This document shows positions 22,321 through 30,455 of a stretch of 64,000 nt of DNA, one piece after another. The stretch lies in NCBI RefSeq assembly GCF_000718085.1, contig NZ_JOEC01000002.1:1364001-1428000 (forward strand), in the 5' to 3' direction. Source of the DNA: Mycetocola saprophilus. Its GTDB lineage: Bacteria > Actinomycetota > Actinomycetes > Actinomycetales > Microbacteriaceae. The notes under the pieces are model-generated. The model made no database searches and was not told the origin of the DNA. It saw only the letters and a list, made by a program, of their open reading frames with translations. Positions within the stretch are counted from its first letter, which is position 1. Every line of letters begins with the position of its first letter. The translations under genes and the position numbers were made by a program.

Positions 22321-23328
22321 ATGACCATCATCACTCCCAAGCGGCTCCAGACCCTCGGCGCGCTCGCCGCCGCGGCCGCCCTGGTTGCCGGGCTCGCCGC
22401 CTGCTCCAGCAGCACCGAAGCCGCCCCCGCCGACACCGGAACCGTGACCGTTGCCGCCTTCTCCAACGGCGCCGGAACCGAGACTAAGATCAAGGTTTCG
22501 GCCGTCGAGGAGATCCGCAAGACCCTGCCCAAGAAGGTGCTGGACTCGGGGAAGCTCACCATCGGAATCGGCGCGCTGCCCGCGGGCTTCCCGCCCCTGG
22601 CCTTCACCGGCGACGATAACGAAACCCTGACCGGTGCCGAACCGGACCTGGGCCGCCTGGTCGCCGGGGTGTTTGGGCTCAAGCCCGAGGTGAAAAACGC
22701 CACCTGGGACAACCTGTTTGTGGGCATCGATACCGGTGCCACCGACGTGGGTTTCTCCAACATCACCGACACCGAAAAGCGCAAGGAGAAGTACGACTTC
22801 GCCTCCTACCGCGGCGATAACCTGGCGTTCCAGGTGAAGGATTCAAATAAGTGGGAGTTCGATAACAACTTCGAAAACCTCAACGGGCTGAACGTGGCCG
22901 TGGGCTCGGGCACCAACCAGGAGAAGATCCTGCTGGAGTGGAAAACCAAGCTGGAAGCCGAGGGGAAGACCCTCACCGTGACCTATTTCCCCGACAACAA
23001 CGCCACGACCCTGGCCCTGAACTCGGGCAAGATCGACGCCTACTTCGGCCCGAACCCGGGCATCGCCTACGGCAATAAGCTCAGCGCTGGAAGCGCCAAC
23101 CCCACCCGCACCGCCGGAATCTTCTCGGGGGCCGGGGAGACCCTGGAGGGGCTGATTGCCGCGACGGTCAAGAAGGACTCGGGACTCGCCCAGCCCATCG
23201 CCGACGCGATCAACTATCTGATCGAAAACGGCCAGTACGGTCAGTGGCTGGACGCCTGGGGCCTGAAGAACGAGGCGGTCACGAAGTCGCTGGTGAACCC
23301 GCCGGGACTCCCGCTGGATAACAACTAG
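22321..23328 (+). CDS. Amino-acid ABC transporter substrate-binding lipoprotein
   Basis: This 335-residue extracellular solute-binding protein (family 3) has a lipoprotein signal with lipobox LAAC and acylated Cys28. The mature part begins with a Ser/Ala-rich linker and continues as a bilobal fold (KLTIGIGALPAGFPPLAF, ATDVGFSNITDTEKRKEKYDF). An AGAGGAAC site precedes ATG 22321. It is the last gene of the operon. Binding proteins of this class carry polar amino acids or cystine-like compounds; specificity is not readable. Confidence 0.93.
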   Translation: MTIITPKRLQTLGALAAAAALVAGLAACSSSTEAAPADTGTVTVAAFSNGAGTETKIKVSAVEEIRKTLPKKVLDSGKLTIGIGALPAGFPPLAFTGDDNETLTGAEPDLGRLVAGVFGLKPEVKNATWDNLFVGIDTGATDVGFSNITDTEKRKEKYDFASYRGDNLAFQVKDSNKWEFDNNFENLNGLNVAVGSGTNQEKILLEWKTKLEAEGKTLTVTYFPDNNATTLALNSGKIDAYFGPNPGIAYGNKLSAGSANPTRTAGIFSGAGETLEGLIAATVKKDSGLAQPIADAINYLIENGQYGQWLDAWGLKNEAVTKSLVNPPGLPLDNN

Positions 23329-23339
23329 CGTTCGCCGAT

Positions 23340-23373
23340 CACGGCCCCCGCACCCATCGGTGTGGGGGCCGTG
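23340..23373 (+). terminator. Terminator after the ABC transporter operon
   Basis: ACGGCCCCC (23341-23349) pairs with GGGGGCCGT further on, around a short inner stem and the loop CCATCG. The T run is weak (GTGTGCGT), so efficiency is uncertain. Confidence 0.65.
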
Positions 23374-23441
23374 TGCGTCATCAACCCACACAGTTGCGCA
23401 GCGGGGTATCCGGATCCGGCCCGGCACGCTAGCGTGGGGGC

Positions 23442-23786
23442 ATGACGAAAATCGCGTTGGACCTCGCAGACCGTTTTCAGAAGCTGGGCGTGCAGACCTC
23501 CTATGGTGACCCGGTCACCGTCGAGGGTGCCACCCTGATCCCCGTGGCACTCACCGGATTCGGGTTTGGTGCCGGGGAGGGCGAGTTCGCCGAGGGCACC
23601 GATGGCGAGCCCGCCGGCAGCGGTGGCGGCGGGGGAGGCCTGTCCATCCCCGTGGGCGTGTATGTACGCAGCGGTAACGGCTGGCGCTTCGAGCCCAACC
23701 TGCTCGCAACCATCGTGGTGTCGGTCCCGCTGGTGTGGGTGTCCGGGCGCATCCTGACCCGGCTGATCAAGGTGCTCAAGAAGTAG
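23442..23786 (+). CDS. GerW/YtfJ-family protein
   Basis: This 114-residue protein has the GerW (YtfJ) layout: an N-terminal alpha/beta part (about 1-40) with GDPVTVEGATLIPV, a Gly-rich centre and a late hydrophobic segment (about 88-102). Members are known as spore-germination proteins in Bacillus but are common in non-sporulating Actinobacteria, where the role is unclear. ATG 23442 lies six bases after TAGCGT (23430-23435), which fits leaderless transcription. Confidence 0.75.
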   Translation: MTKIALDLADRFQKLGVQTSYGDPVTVEGATLIPVALTGFGFGAGEGEFAEGTDGEPAGSGGGGGGLSIPVGVYVRSGNGWRFEPNLLATIVVSVPLVWVSGRILTRLIKVLKK

Positions 23787-23878
23787 TATCTCCGGCCGTG
23801 AGGGGACGCAGCGTCCCCGGATCATGGCCGCCCCGAAGGCGTTGTGCGCCCGGTCCCCGCGTGGGGCCGGGCGCGCGC

Positions 23879-23884
23879 TATACT
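23879..23884 (+). promoter_or_regulatory. -10 element of the thiamine transporter operon
   Basis: TATACT is a near-consensus hexamer. The start would be close to 23891, at the first base of the riboswitch. No clear -35 is visible; a GC-rich inverted repeat (about 23848-23872) occupies that position. Confidence 0.6.
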
Positions 23885-23890
23885 CGGGGT

Positions 23891-23985
23891 AACACGGGAG
23901 TCCGGGAACCACCGGGCTGAGAGGAAGGTACGTACCTTCGACCGTCAAACCTGATCTGGATCATGCCAGCGCAGGGAGGATAAGT
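23891..23985 (+). ncRNA. TPP riboswitch (THI element)
   Basis: The hallmark sequences are in order: CACGGGAGTCCGGG, the CTGAGAGG bulge (pyrimidine recognition), a variable P3 hairpin (AAGGTACGTACCTT), then ACCTGATCTGGATCATGCCAG and CGCAGGGA. It binds thiamine pyrophosphate and should shut down the ykoEDC operon when TPP is plentiful. Bases 23995-24000 (CCCGTG) could pair with CACGGG at 23893-23898, giving one possible switching helix near the ribosome site. Confidence 0.97.
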
Positions 23986-24033
23986 TTCTCTAACCCGTGC
24001 CTCCATTTCTCATTAGAAAGGGGCACGTTCACA

Positions 24034-24654
24034 GTGTCTATTAACGAAAAGGCGACGGTTTCGTCGCGACCGAATTTCCGCTGGCGGGTTGTTGATATCG
24101 TCGTGGCCAGCGTCCTGGGTGTGGCCGTCGCCCTGATTTTTGTGGCGTTTAACCTCGGCTGGAGCGGGATCAAGGCCCCGTTTGAGGCCGTCCTGCCCGG
24201 ATTCCAGGGGCTCCTGGAACCCGTCTGGTACATCGGTGGTGTCCTGGGTGCGCTGGTCATCCGCAAGCCCGGTGCCGCCATCTACGTGGAAACCGTTGCC
24301 GCGCTGGTCTCGGCGCTGGTGGGTAACCAGTGGGGTGGATTCTCCACGATCGAGGCCGGGCTGGTGCAGGGCCTCGGTGCCGAAATCATCTTCCTGCTCT
24401 TCGCCTACCGCGTGTGGAACCTGCCGGTCACCCTGCTGGCCGGGGCCACCGCCGGTATCTTCGGGGCCGTCAACTCGATCATCTTCTGGAGCCCGGGTGC
24501 CAGCTGGGGCTTCATCACCGTGTATGTGGGCGCCCAGATCATCGGTGGTGCCCTGATCGCGGGTCTGCTTGTCTGGTTCGCGGTCAAGGGCCTCGCGGCC
24601 ACCGGCGCGCTCAACCGATTTGCGGTGGGGCGCAGCCTGGGCGTTCGGGTTTAG
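24034..24654 (+). CDS. ykoE: ECF transporter S component YkoE (thiamine or precursor)
   Basis: This 206-residue integral membrane protein with about six helices starts with the YkoE-like RWRVVDIVVASVLGVAVALIF. It is the substrate-capturing subunit of the YkoEDC energy-coupling-factor importer for thiamine or its hydroxymethylpyrimidine moiety. The TPP riboswitch upstream supports the assignment strongly. GTG 24034 has AAAGGGG about eleven bases upstream. The next gene follows one base after the stop. Confidence 0.92.
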   Translation: MSINEKATVSSRPNFRWRVVDIVVASVLGVAVALIFVAFNLGWSGIKAPFEAVLPGFQGLLEPVWYIGGVLGALVIRKPGAAIYVETVAALVSALVGNQWGGFSTIEAGLVQGLGAEIIFLLFAYRVWNLPVTLLAGATAGIFGAVNSIIFWSPGASWGFITVYVGAQIIGGALIAGLLVWFAVKGLAATGALNRFAVGRSLGVRV

Positions 24655-24655
24655 T

Positions 24656-26134
24656 GTGAGCCCTGAAACTTCGGTGATACCGGCGGCCGTCAGCATCCAG
24701 AACTGGGGCTGGCGGCACGCCTCCCGGCTCGCCTGGGCGCTGGAGGATGTGACGCTGGAGATTAGTCCGGGGGAGCGGGTGCTGATTCTTGGCCCCTCCG
24801 GTGCGGGAAAATCGACCCTGCTGCAGGCCCTGGCCGGGGTGCTCGGCGGGGACGACGAGGGTGATTCGCAGGGCACGCTGACCGTGGACGGGCAGGATCC
24901 CGCGCATCAGCGAGGCCGCAGCGGCCTGCTGCTGCAGGATCCCGACTCGCAGATGATCCTCGCCCGGGTGGGCGACGATGTGGCCTTTGGTTGCGAAAAC
25001 CTCGGGGTTCCGCGTGAGGAAATCTGGGTCCGCGTGCGCGAGGCTCTCGATGCGGTGGGGCTGGATGTTCCGCTGGATCGCTCGACCCAGGCCCTTTCGG
25101 GCGGGCAGAAACAGCGCCTGGCTCTGGCCGGGGTGATCGCGATGCGTCCGGGACTGCTGCTGCTGGACGAGCCCACCGCGAATCTGGACCCCTCCGGCGT
25201 CGCCGAGGTGCGTGATGCGGTGGGTCGGGTCCTGGATCAGACCGGGGCCACCTTCGTGGTGATCGAACACCGGGTGGACACCTGGCTGCCGCTCGTGGAC
25301 CGCGTGGTTGTGCTGGGTGCCGGGGGCGCGGTGATCGCCGATGGACATCCCGGGGTGGTGCTCGCCGAGCGCGGTGCCGAGCTCGCCCGCGAGGGGGTCT
25401 GGGTGCCGGGTCATCCGCCGCGGGTGTCCCTGCCCTCGGCGCTGCCCGCGGGGGCCGACCTTCTGGACGCCCAGAATCTGGCCACCTCGCGCGTGCGCGG
25501 GATTCCGGTGGGATCCCCGGTTTCTACCACCGTGCGCGCCGGGGAGGTGCTGGCGATCACCGGGGAGAACGGTGCGGGAAAGTCCACCCTGGCGCTGACC
25601 CTGGCGGGCCTGCTGCGACCCGAGGGCGGACGGTTGCGGGCGACCGCCGAGCTTGCCCGCGGCCTCGGGGATTCCCCCATCGCCTGGAAATCCAAGCAGC
25701 TTCTCGAACGCATCGGAACCGTGTTCCAGGATCCCGAACACCAGTTTTTGGCCACCACCGTGCGCCGCGAACTCGAGGTGGGGCCGCGTGCGCTGGGGCT
25801 CGACCCGGCCGAGGTAGATGCTCGGGTTGACGACGTGCTGGACCGGCTCGGGCTGACCCGGCTCGAACGAGCCCATCCGTTCACCCTGTCCGGCGGGGAG
25901 AAGCGCCGGCTGTCGGTGGCGACCGCCCTGGTCTCGCGCCCACGCATCCTGGTGCTGGATGAGCCAACCTTCGGGCAGGATGCCGGGACCTGGGCACGGC
26001 TGGTCGAGCTGATCGGTGCGCTGCGTGCCGAGGGCTCGGCGATTATTACCGTCAGTCACGATGCCGAGTTTGTGGCGGCCCTGGCCGATCGCACCCTCAC
26101 CCTGACGGCCGGATCCGCGGAGGTGGCCGCATGA
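24656..26134 (+). CDS. ykoD: ECF transporter ATPase YkoD (duplicated ABC domains)
   Basis: The 492-residue protein fuses two ABC ATPase domains. The first has GPSGAGKST, LSGGQKQR and LLLLDEPTANLD; the second has GENGAGKST, LSGGEKRR and ILVLDEPTFGQD. It drives uptake together with YkoC and YkoE. I chose GTG 24656, directly after the ykoE stop. The open frame extends to 24569 inside ykoE but adds unrelated residues. Its stop overlaps a 16-codon ORF that leads to ykoC. Confidence 0.93.
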   Translation: MSPETSVIPAAVSIQNWGWRHASRLAWALEDVTLEISPGERVLILGPSGAGKSTLLQALAGVLGGDDEGDSQGTLTVDGQDPAHQRGRSGLLLQDPDSQMILARVGDDVAFGCENLGVPREEIWVRVREALDAVGLDVPLDRSTQALSGGQKQRLALAGVIAMRPGLLLLDEPTANLDPSGVAEVRDAVGRVLDQTGATFVVIEHRVDTWLPLVDRVVVLGAGGAVIADGHPGVVLAERGAELAREGVWVPGHPPRVSLPSALPAGADLLDAQNLATSRVRGIPVGSPVSTTVRAGEVLAITGENGAGKSTLALTLAGLLRPEGGRLRATAELARGLGDSPIAWKSKQLLERIGTVFQDPEHQFLATTVRRELEVGPRALGLDPAEVDARVDDVLDRLGLTRLERAHPFTLSGGEKRRLSVATALVSRPRILVLDEPTFGQDAGTWARLVELIGALRAEGSAIITVSHDAEFVAALADRTLTLTAGSAEVAA

Positions 26135-26181
26135 GTACCCGGGGAATCACCGTGAAAATCGTGTCGGAGATGGTGTCATGA
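26131..26181 (+). CDS. 16-codon relay ORF between ykoD and ykoC
   Basis: ATG 26131 overlaps the ykoD stop (ATGA). The frame encodes MSTRGITVKIVSEMVS, and its own TGA overlaps the ykoC ATG (ATGA again). This would pass terminating ribosomes across the 43-base gap without a separate ribosome site for ykoC. The peptide itself may have no role. Detection is purely structural. Confidence 0.45.
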   Translation: MSTRGITVKIVSEMVS

Positions 26182-26978
26182 GCGCGCTCGCCGGAACCGC
26201 ACCCGCGGTCACCGCGCGCAGTACCGCGGTGATCCACCGCACCAATGCGGTGACGCGCCTGATTGTCCCGGTCCCACTGACCATCGTGCTGCTGCTCACC
26301 CTGGACTGGGTCTCGGCGGCCACGGCGCTGGCCGCGCTCGCGGTGCTGCTGCCGTTTGCCGGCCTGACCCCGCGCCAGTTTTGGCTGCGCACGCTCCCGG
26401 TGTGGATCGCCGCGCCGCTGACCGGCATCACGATGCTGCTCTACGGCCGGCCCGACGGGACCGTGTACTGGGAGTTCGGGCTGGCGCAGATCAGCGACGG
26501 CTCGATCACGATCGCGATCGCCACGGTGCTGCGGGTGTTGGCCATCGCGCTGCCCGCGGTGGTGCTGTTTGTGACCGTGGACCCCACCGATCTGGCCGAC
26601 GGTCTCGCCCAGATCCTCAAGCTCCCCGCCCGCTTTGTCCTGGGGGCACTGGCGGGGATCCGGATGATCGGGCTGTTTCTGGATGACTGGCGCGCGCTGG
26701 AACTGGCTCGTCGCGCCCGCGGTGTGGCCGACCGGGGCAAGATCCGCCGCTTCGCCGGCATGGCCCTGGCGATGCTGGTGCTCTCGATCCGCCGGGGCAC
26801 CAAGTTGGCCACGGCGATGGAGGCCCGCGGGTTTGGCGGCACCACAACCCGCACCTGGGCGCGGGAGTCACGCCTCGGTCGCACCGACCTCGCGCTGTTT
26901 GCGATTGGTATTGTGGTCAGCGTGATCGTGGTGTGGACAAGCGTGGCGACCGGCCACTGGAACTTCCTCTTTGGATAG
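26178..26978 (+). CDS. ykoC: ECF transporter T component YkoC
   Basis: This 266-residue EcfT-type membrane subunit couples the ATPases to the S component. The two characteristic Ala-Arg-Gly motifs are present as ARRARG and AMEARG in its cytoplasmic coupling region (about residues 175-220). ATG 26178 lies in an ATGA overlap with the relay ORF. The stop overlaps the beginning of the following P-loop kinase gene. Confidence 0.9.
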   Translation: MSALAGTAPAVTARSTAVIHRTNAVTRLIVPVPLTIVLLLTLDWVSAATALAALAVLLPFAGLTPRQFWLRTLPVWIAAPLTGITMLLYGRPDGTVYWEFGLAQISDGSITIAIATVLRVLAIALPAVVLFVTVDPTDLADGLAQILKLPARFVLGALAGIRMIGLFLDDWRALELARRARGVADRGKIRRFAGMALAMLVLSIRRGTKLATAMEARGFGGTTTRTWARESRLGRTDLALFAIGIVVSVIVVWTSVATGHWNFLFG

Positions 26979-27582
26979 GGTGGCGGCCGCCTCCCACCGG
27001 GCGATTGATCGGGTTTTTGCGCTCCTGGCGGGGCGTAAAAACCCGATCGTGCTGATCGATGGTCCCAGCGGCGCGGGGAAGTCCACCTTCGCCGATGAGC
27101 TGATCACGCACTGGCCGGTCGAGGGGACACCCACCCTGATCCGGATGGACTGGATGTATCCCGGCTGGGACGGCCTGGAGCCCGCCGCCGAGGCCCTGGC
27201 CCGAGACCTACTGGTGCCGCTGCGCCGCGGCGAACCCGGGTTCTGGCACGGCTACGACTGGGAACGCGGTGTGGTGACCGCGGCGACCCGGGTCGAGCCC
27301 GGACGTCCGCTGGTTATCGAGGGCTGTGGCACGCTGGGCCCCGCCGGGAACCTGGCCGATCTGGGGATCTGGATCGACGCCGAGGACACCTTCCGCAAGG
27401 CCCGAGCCCTGGCCCGCGACGGCGAGGGGTACGTTCCGCACTGGGACGCCTGGCAGGCGGACTTCGAGGACTATGTGGCGCGCTGGGATCCGCGCGCCCG
27501 GGCCGGCCTGCTGCTGCGGGCCGAGCCGGATCGTGTGGTGCCGCCGGACAGGGAGGCCGATTCGTCGGCTTCGCGCAGCTGA
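26971..27582 (+). CDS. P-loop kinase, uridine-kinase-like
   Basis: This 203-residue NTPase has Walker A GPSGAGKS (residues 31-38) and a uridine/phosphoribulokinase-like fold, with RMDWMYPGWDGL after the P-loop. TTG 26971 overlaps the ykoC stop; GTG 26980, just after it, is equally possible. Because it is co-transcribed with the thiamine importer, it may phosphorylate the imported compound, but similar stand-alone kinases in Actinobacteria have no assigned substrate. The annotation stays at family level. Confidence 0.75.
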   Translation: MDRVAAASHRAIDRVFALLAGRKNPIVLIDGPSGAGKSTFADELITHWPVEGTPTLIRMDWMYPGWDGLEPAAEALARDLLVPLRRGEPGFWHGYDWERGVVTAATRVEPGRPLVIEGCGTLGPAGNLADLGIWIDAEDTFRKARALARDGEGYVPHWDAWQADFEDYVARWDPRARAGLLLRAEPDRVVPPDREADSSASRS

Positions 27583-27598
27583 CGCCGCTCGCCCGATC

Positions 27599-27693
27599 GC
27601 GCCGCTACCGATCCCGCGCGGGTGACGCGGTTCGCCTGGCCGCCGCCTCCGATCCCGCGCGGATGAAGACTCTCGCGCCGCTACCGATCCCGC
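27599..27693. repeat. 19-bp direct repeat flanking a short GC-rich spacer
   Basis: Identical 19-base copies occur at 27599-27617 and 27675-27693, with a shorter related piece (GATCCCGCGCGG, about 27650) between them. They fill the gap between the convergent kinase and carboxypeptidase-like genes, and the second copy reaches the latter's stop codon. Confidence 0.7.
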
Positions 27694-28925
27694 TATCGAA
27701 CGTACGTGGTCCAGAGTGCCCGGATCATCGGCAGCGGATGGCTCAGCCGCCACAGCACATCCGGTTCGGTCAGCGCCGCATCCAGCAGCACCGGAATCTT
27801 CTGCTCGGCGATCTCGGGATCGCTGGAAGCCACATTCACGGTTCCCACCGGCGTCCCCGCGGCTACCGGAACCGGCACCTTGCCGGGTGAAACGTCGAGC
27901 TTGGGGGCCGTCTGGGCCCAGTGCGGCCGGGCGGGAGTTTCCCCCGAAAGCCCGCGGGCCTTTTGATCCCAGGCGGTGGAGACGGTCAGCAGGGGGGTGC
28001 CCGTGGCGAGGTCCGGTGCGGCGGTTACCCCGGCATCGGCGCTGGCCAGCAGGGCCTGGGTCTCGGTTTCCAGGGTTTTCCAGGTGGCCGATCGCAGCGA
28101 GGCCGAGCCGAAGGTGAAGTCCCCGGCATCGGTTTTCATGGTGCGCGCAAACAGAAGGATGATGCCGGTCTGATCCGTGTACCCGCGATAGAGCACCTGA
28201 ATGTGAGCATCGGGCAGGTACGCGGCGGGCACCGACATGCCGCGCTGCAGGGCGAGCGGATCGGGTGCCTGGGTGAGCGCGGCGGTGATCCCGGGATCGG
28301 CCGCCGCCAGTGCGGCGATGCGCGCCAGGTCCGAGGCCGAGGCGACGTTGGTGAGGTCGACCCCGCCGGCGTCGGTGATGGTCAGGCTGTTCAGCCCCTC
28401 CTTGGACGCCCACGCCCGCACGGCCTCGAGGTAGCCGGGCAGGGAACCGTAGGCCCAGGTGGCCAGGGCGTCGGCGTGGTTGGTACTGCCGCCGAGGAGC
28501 ATGGCCTGCAGCATCGAGTGCTGGGTCCACACGTCTCCGGGGTAGAACGACACGGTGGAGGCCCCGGAGGCTGCCCGTGCCACGAGGTCGTTGTAGTTGT
28601 CCTCGCTGATGGTGATGTTTTCGCCCGGACCATCGGTGAGCGGATAGCGCTGGGCGACAACCAGCGCGGTCACCAGGCGGGCGATCCCGGACATCGGCAG
28701 GGCCGAGGCGTCCCCGGCGTGGGCGAGGACGGTGGTCTGCTGGGCCACCGCGGTGGCACCGGTTTCGGGCAGCACCGGGGGATGGACCGGGGCGGCCGGC
28801 GCGGGGGCCGCGGCGACCGTGACATCGGGCTCGGGCAGCGGACCCAGCAGCACCGCGGGACCGTACCCCACCACACCAATCAACACCAGGGTGCCGAGGG
28901 TGATACTGATGCCGCGTTTGGCCAT
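27693..28925 (-). CDS. D-alanyl-D-alanine carboxypeptidase homologue, probably inactive
   Basis: This 410-residue protein has an N-terminal membrane anchor (about 7-29), a Pro/Ala linker and a peptidase S11-like domain. Of the three active-site motifs only SxN survives (S147-T148-N149). Where SxxK is expected before LVTALV, the sequence is G80-I81-A82-R83. Where KTG is expected before YTD, it reads Y246-R247-G248. The nucleophile and general base are therefore missing, suggesting a peptidoglycan-binding or regulatory pseudoenzyme. GAAGGGA precedes ATG 28925. It is a full-length gene, not a truncated one. Confidence 0.8.
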   Translation of the reverse strand: MAKRGISITLGTLVLIGVVGYGPAVLLGPLPEPDVTVAAAPAPAAPVHPPVLPETGATAVAQQTTVLAHAGDASALPMSGIARLVTALVVAQRYPLTDGPGENITISEDNYNDLVARAASGASTVSFYPGDVWTQHSMLQAMLLGGSTNHADALATWAYGSLPGYLEAVRAWASKEGLNSLTITDAGGVDLTNVASASDLARIAALAAADPGITAALTQAPDPLALQRGMSVPAAYLPDAHIQVLYRGYTDQTGIILLFARTMKTDAGDFTFGSASLRSATWKTLETETQALLASADAGVTAAPDLATGTPLLTVSTAWDQKARGLSGETPARPHWAQTAPKLDVSPGKVPVPVAAGTPVGTVNVASSDPEIAEQKIPVLLDAALTEPDVLWRLSHPLPMIRALWTTYVR

Positions 28926-29057
28926 GACGGTCCCTTCATCGATCGGGGTGATCTGCCGCGTCCGGGGAGTGCGTGCCGCGTTGTGATCAGCGTAATCCAG
29001 GCATCCGGCCCGTGCATCGTGACCGGCCGAATATGCGGCGGTTTGACGGCGGGACCG

Positions 29058-29408
29058 CTATCCCCAGCCCAGACGATGCAGCTCCTCATCGTCGATGCCG
29101 TAGTAGTGCCCAATCTCGTGCACCAGGGTGATGCGGACCTGTTCGCGCAGGTCTTCCTCGTCCTCGCAGAAGTTCAGCAGCGGGAGCCGGTAGAGGCTGA
29201 TCAGGTCGGGCATCTCGCCGAAACCGTACTGGCCGCGTTCGGTGAGGTCCACGCCGTGGTAGAGCCCCAGGAGGTCGAGACTGCCGTCCTCGGGGAGATC
29301 TTCGATTGCGATGGCCACGTTCTCCAGCCCCTCGGTGACCTCCTCGGGCAGCGCCTCAAAGACGTCGTTGACGAGCGTGTCGAAGGTATCCGGATCCAAT
29401 TCCATCAC
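29058..29408 (-). CDS. Minimal zinc metallopeptidase family protein
   Basis: This 116-residue protein of the Zincin_1 family (PF06262) is common in Actinobacteria. The HEIGHYYGIDDEEL motif gives zinc ligands His97 and His101 with catalytic Glu98, and the family ending RLGW is present. No substrate is known. The minus-strand TAGGAT (29416-29421) ends seven bases before GTG 29408, so the mRNA is likely leaderless. ATG 29405 is the next codon and an alternative start. Confidence 0.87.
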   Translation of the reverse strand: MMELDPDTFDTLVNDVFEALPEEVTEGLENVAIAIEDLPEDGSLDLLGLYHGVDLTERGQYGFGEMPDLISLYRLPLLNFCEDEEDLREQVRITLVHEIGHYYGIDDEELHRLGWG

Positions 29409-29575
29409 GAGAAAAATCCTATCGAGAATCTCGGCCGAATCGAGGATCTCGGGCGTGGCGCTGGCCCGGTGTCGGCGTGTCGTTTCGGGGGAGGGAGGGT
29501 CAAAATTTGATGCCGCAAGAACGGGAATTCATCGACTCGGGCGTGTCGTTCGGCACCCGATTTCTCCGGTTAAAA

Positions 29576-29607
29576 CAAAAAGAGGAGCATGTATATGCTC
29601 CTCTTTT
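29576..29607 (-). terminator. Terminator of tRNA-His
   Basis: Thirteen-base arms AAAAGAGGAGCAT (29578-29590) and ATGCTCCTCTTTT (29594-29606) enclose a three-base loop. On the minus strand a T-rich tract follows, directly downstream of the tRNA. Confidence 0.9.
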
Positions 29608-29617
29608 CATATTTACT

Positions 29618-29694
29618 TGGGGTGAGTAACGGGGCTTGAACCCGCGACCTCCTGAACCACAATCAGGCGCTCTACCAGCTGAGCTATACCCACC
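29618..29694 (-). tRNA. tRNA-His (GTG)
   Basis: The minus strand folds into a complete cloverleaf. The anticodon loop TTGTGGT (anticodon GTG) sits on the CCTGA/TCAGG stem, and the T-arm contains GGTTCAAGCCC. The extra 5' G of histidine tRNAs is encoded at 29694 opposite C73 (29621), and the CCA end is encoded at 29618-29620. A TAGTAT hexamer (29708-29713) 13 bases upstream is a likely -10. Confidence 0.97.
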
Positions 29695-29777
29695 ATGTCA
29701 CTACTCGATACTAGCGCTTCTTTTCGCTGGCTGCGAATCGAAGTTTTCGTGTCGTGCGGTGCAACATGTTTAGTCTA

Positions 29778-30398
29778 TTACATCTCCGGAGCGTATTTTG
29801 ACACCACGTCCTCGGCGATGGCCTTGGCCTCCTCGGAGGTGGGTCCGGGCTCGGCCACAAATGCGGCCGCACGGTAGTAGGCCAGCTCGCGAATCGACTC
29901 GAGAATGTCGGCGAGGGCGCGGTGGCCGCCGTCCTTCTCGGGGGAGCGGAAGTACACCCGCGGGTACCAGCGGTGGGCAAGCTCCTTGATCGAGGACACG
30001 TCGATGTTGCGGTAGTGCAGGTGGCCGTCGAGCTCGGGCATGTACTTGGCAAGGAATGAACGGTCCGTGCCGATCGAGTTTCCGGCCAGCGGGGCCTTCT
30101 TGGCCTCGGGTACATACGTGCGCACGTATTCCAAGACCTGACGCTCGGCCTCCTCGAGCGAGAGCCCGCCGTCGAGCTCGGTGATGAGCCCCGAGGTGGT
30201 GTGCATGTTGGTGACAAACTCGCCCATCTGCTCAAGCGCCTGGGCGCTGGGCTTGATCACGAGGTCGATTCCGGGTGCGACCGGTTTGAGGTCGAAGTCG
30301 GTAATCACCACCGCGATCTCTACGAGTTCGTCGACCGCCAGGTCGAGTCCGGTCATTTCACAGTCGATCCAGACCAGTCGGTCCGCCAGATTTGCCAT
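29778..30398 (-). CDS. orn: Oligoribonuclease
   Basis: This 206-residue DEDDh 3'-5' exoribonuclease degrades di- to pentaribonucleotides and is often essential in Actinobacteria. The acidic and histidine residues are intact: Asp12 and Glu14 in WIDCEMTGLD, Asp112, His159 and Asp164. ATG 30398 is six bases after a minus-strand TAACAT (30405-30410), pointing to a leaderless mRNA. It is divergent from the SCO4848-like gene, and tRNA-His lies downstream on the same strand. Confidence 0.96.
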   Translation of the reverse strand: MANLADRLVWIDCEMTGLDLAVDELVEIAVVITDFDLKPVAPGIDLVIKPSAQALEQMGEFVTNMHTTSGLITELDGGLSLEEAERQVLEYVRTYVPEAKKAPLAGNSIGTDRSFLAKYMPELDGHLHYRNIDVSSIKELAHRWYPRVYFRSPEKDGGHRALADILESIRELAYYRAAAFVAEPGPTSEEAKAIAEDVVSKYAPEM

Positions 30399-30455
30399 GC
30401 CCTCATGTTAGCCCGCCCCGCCGACAGATGGCGGATTCTCGCCTAGAATGAGGGG

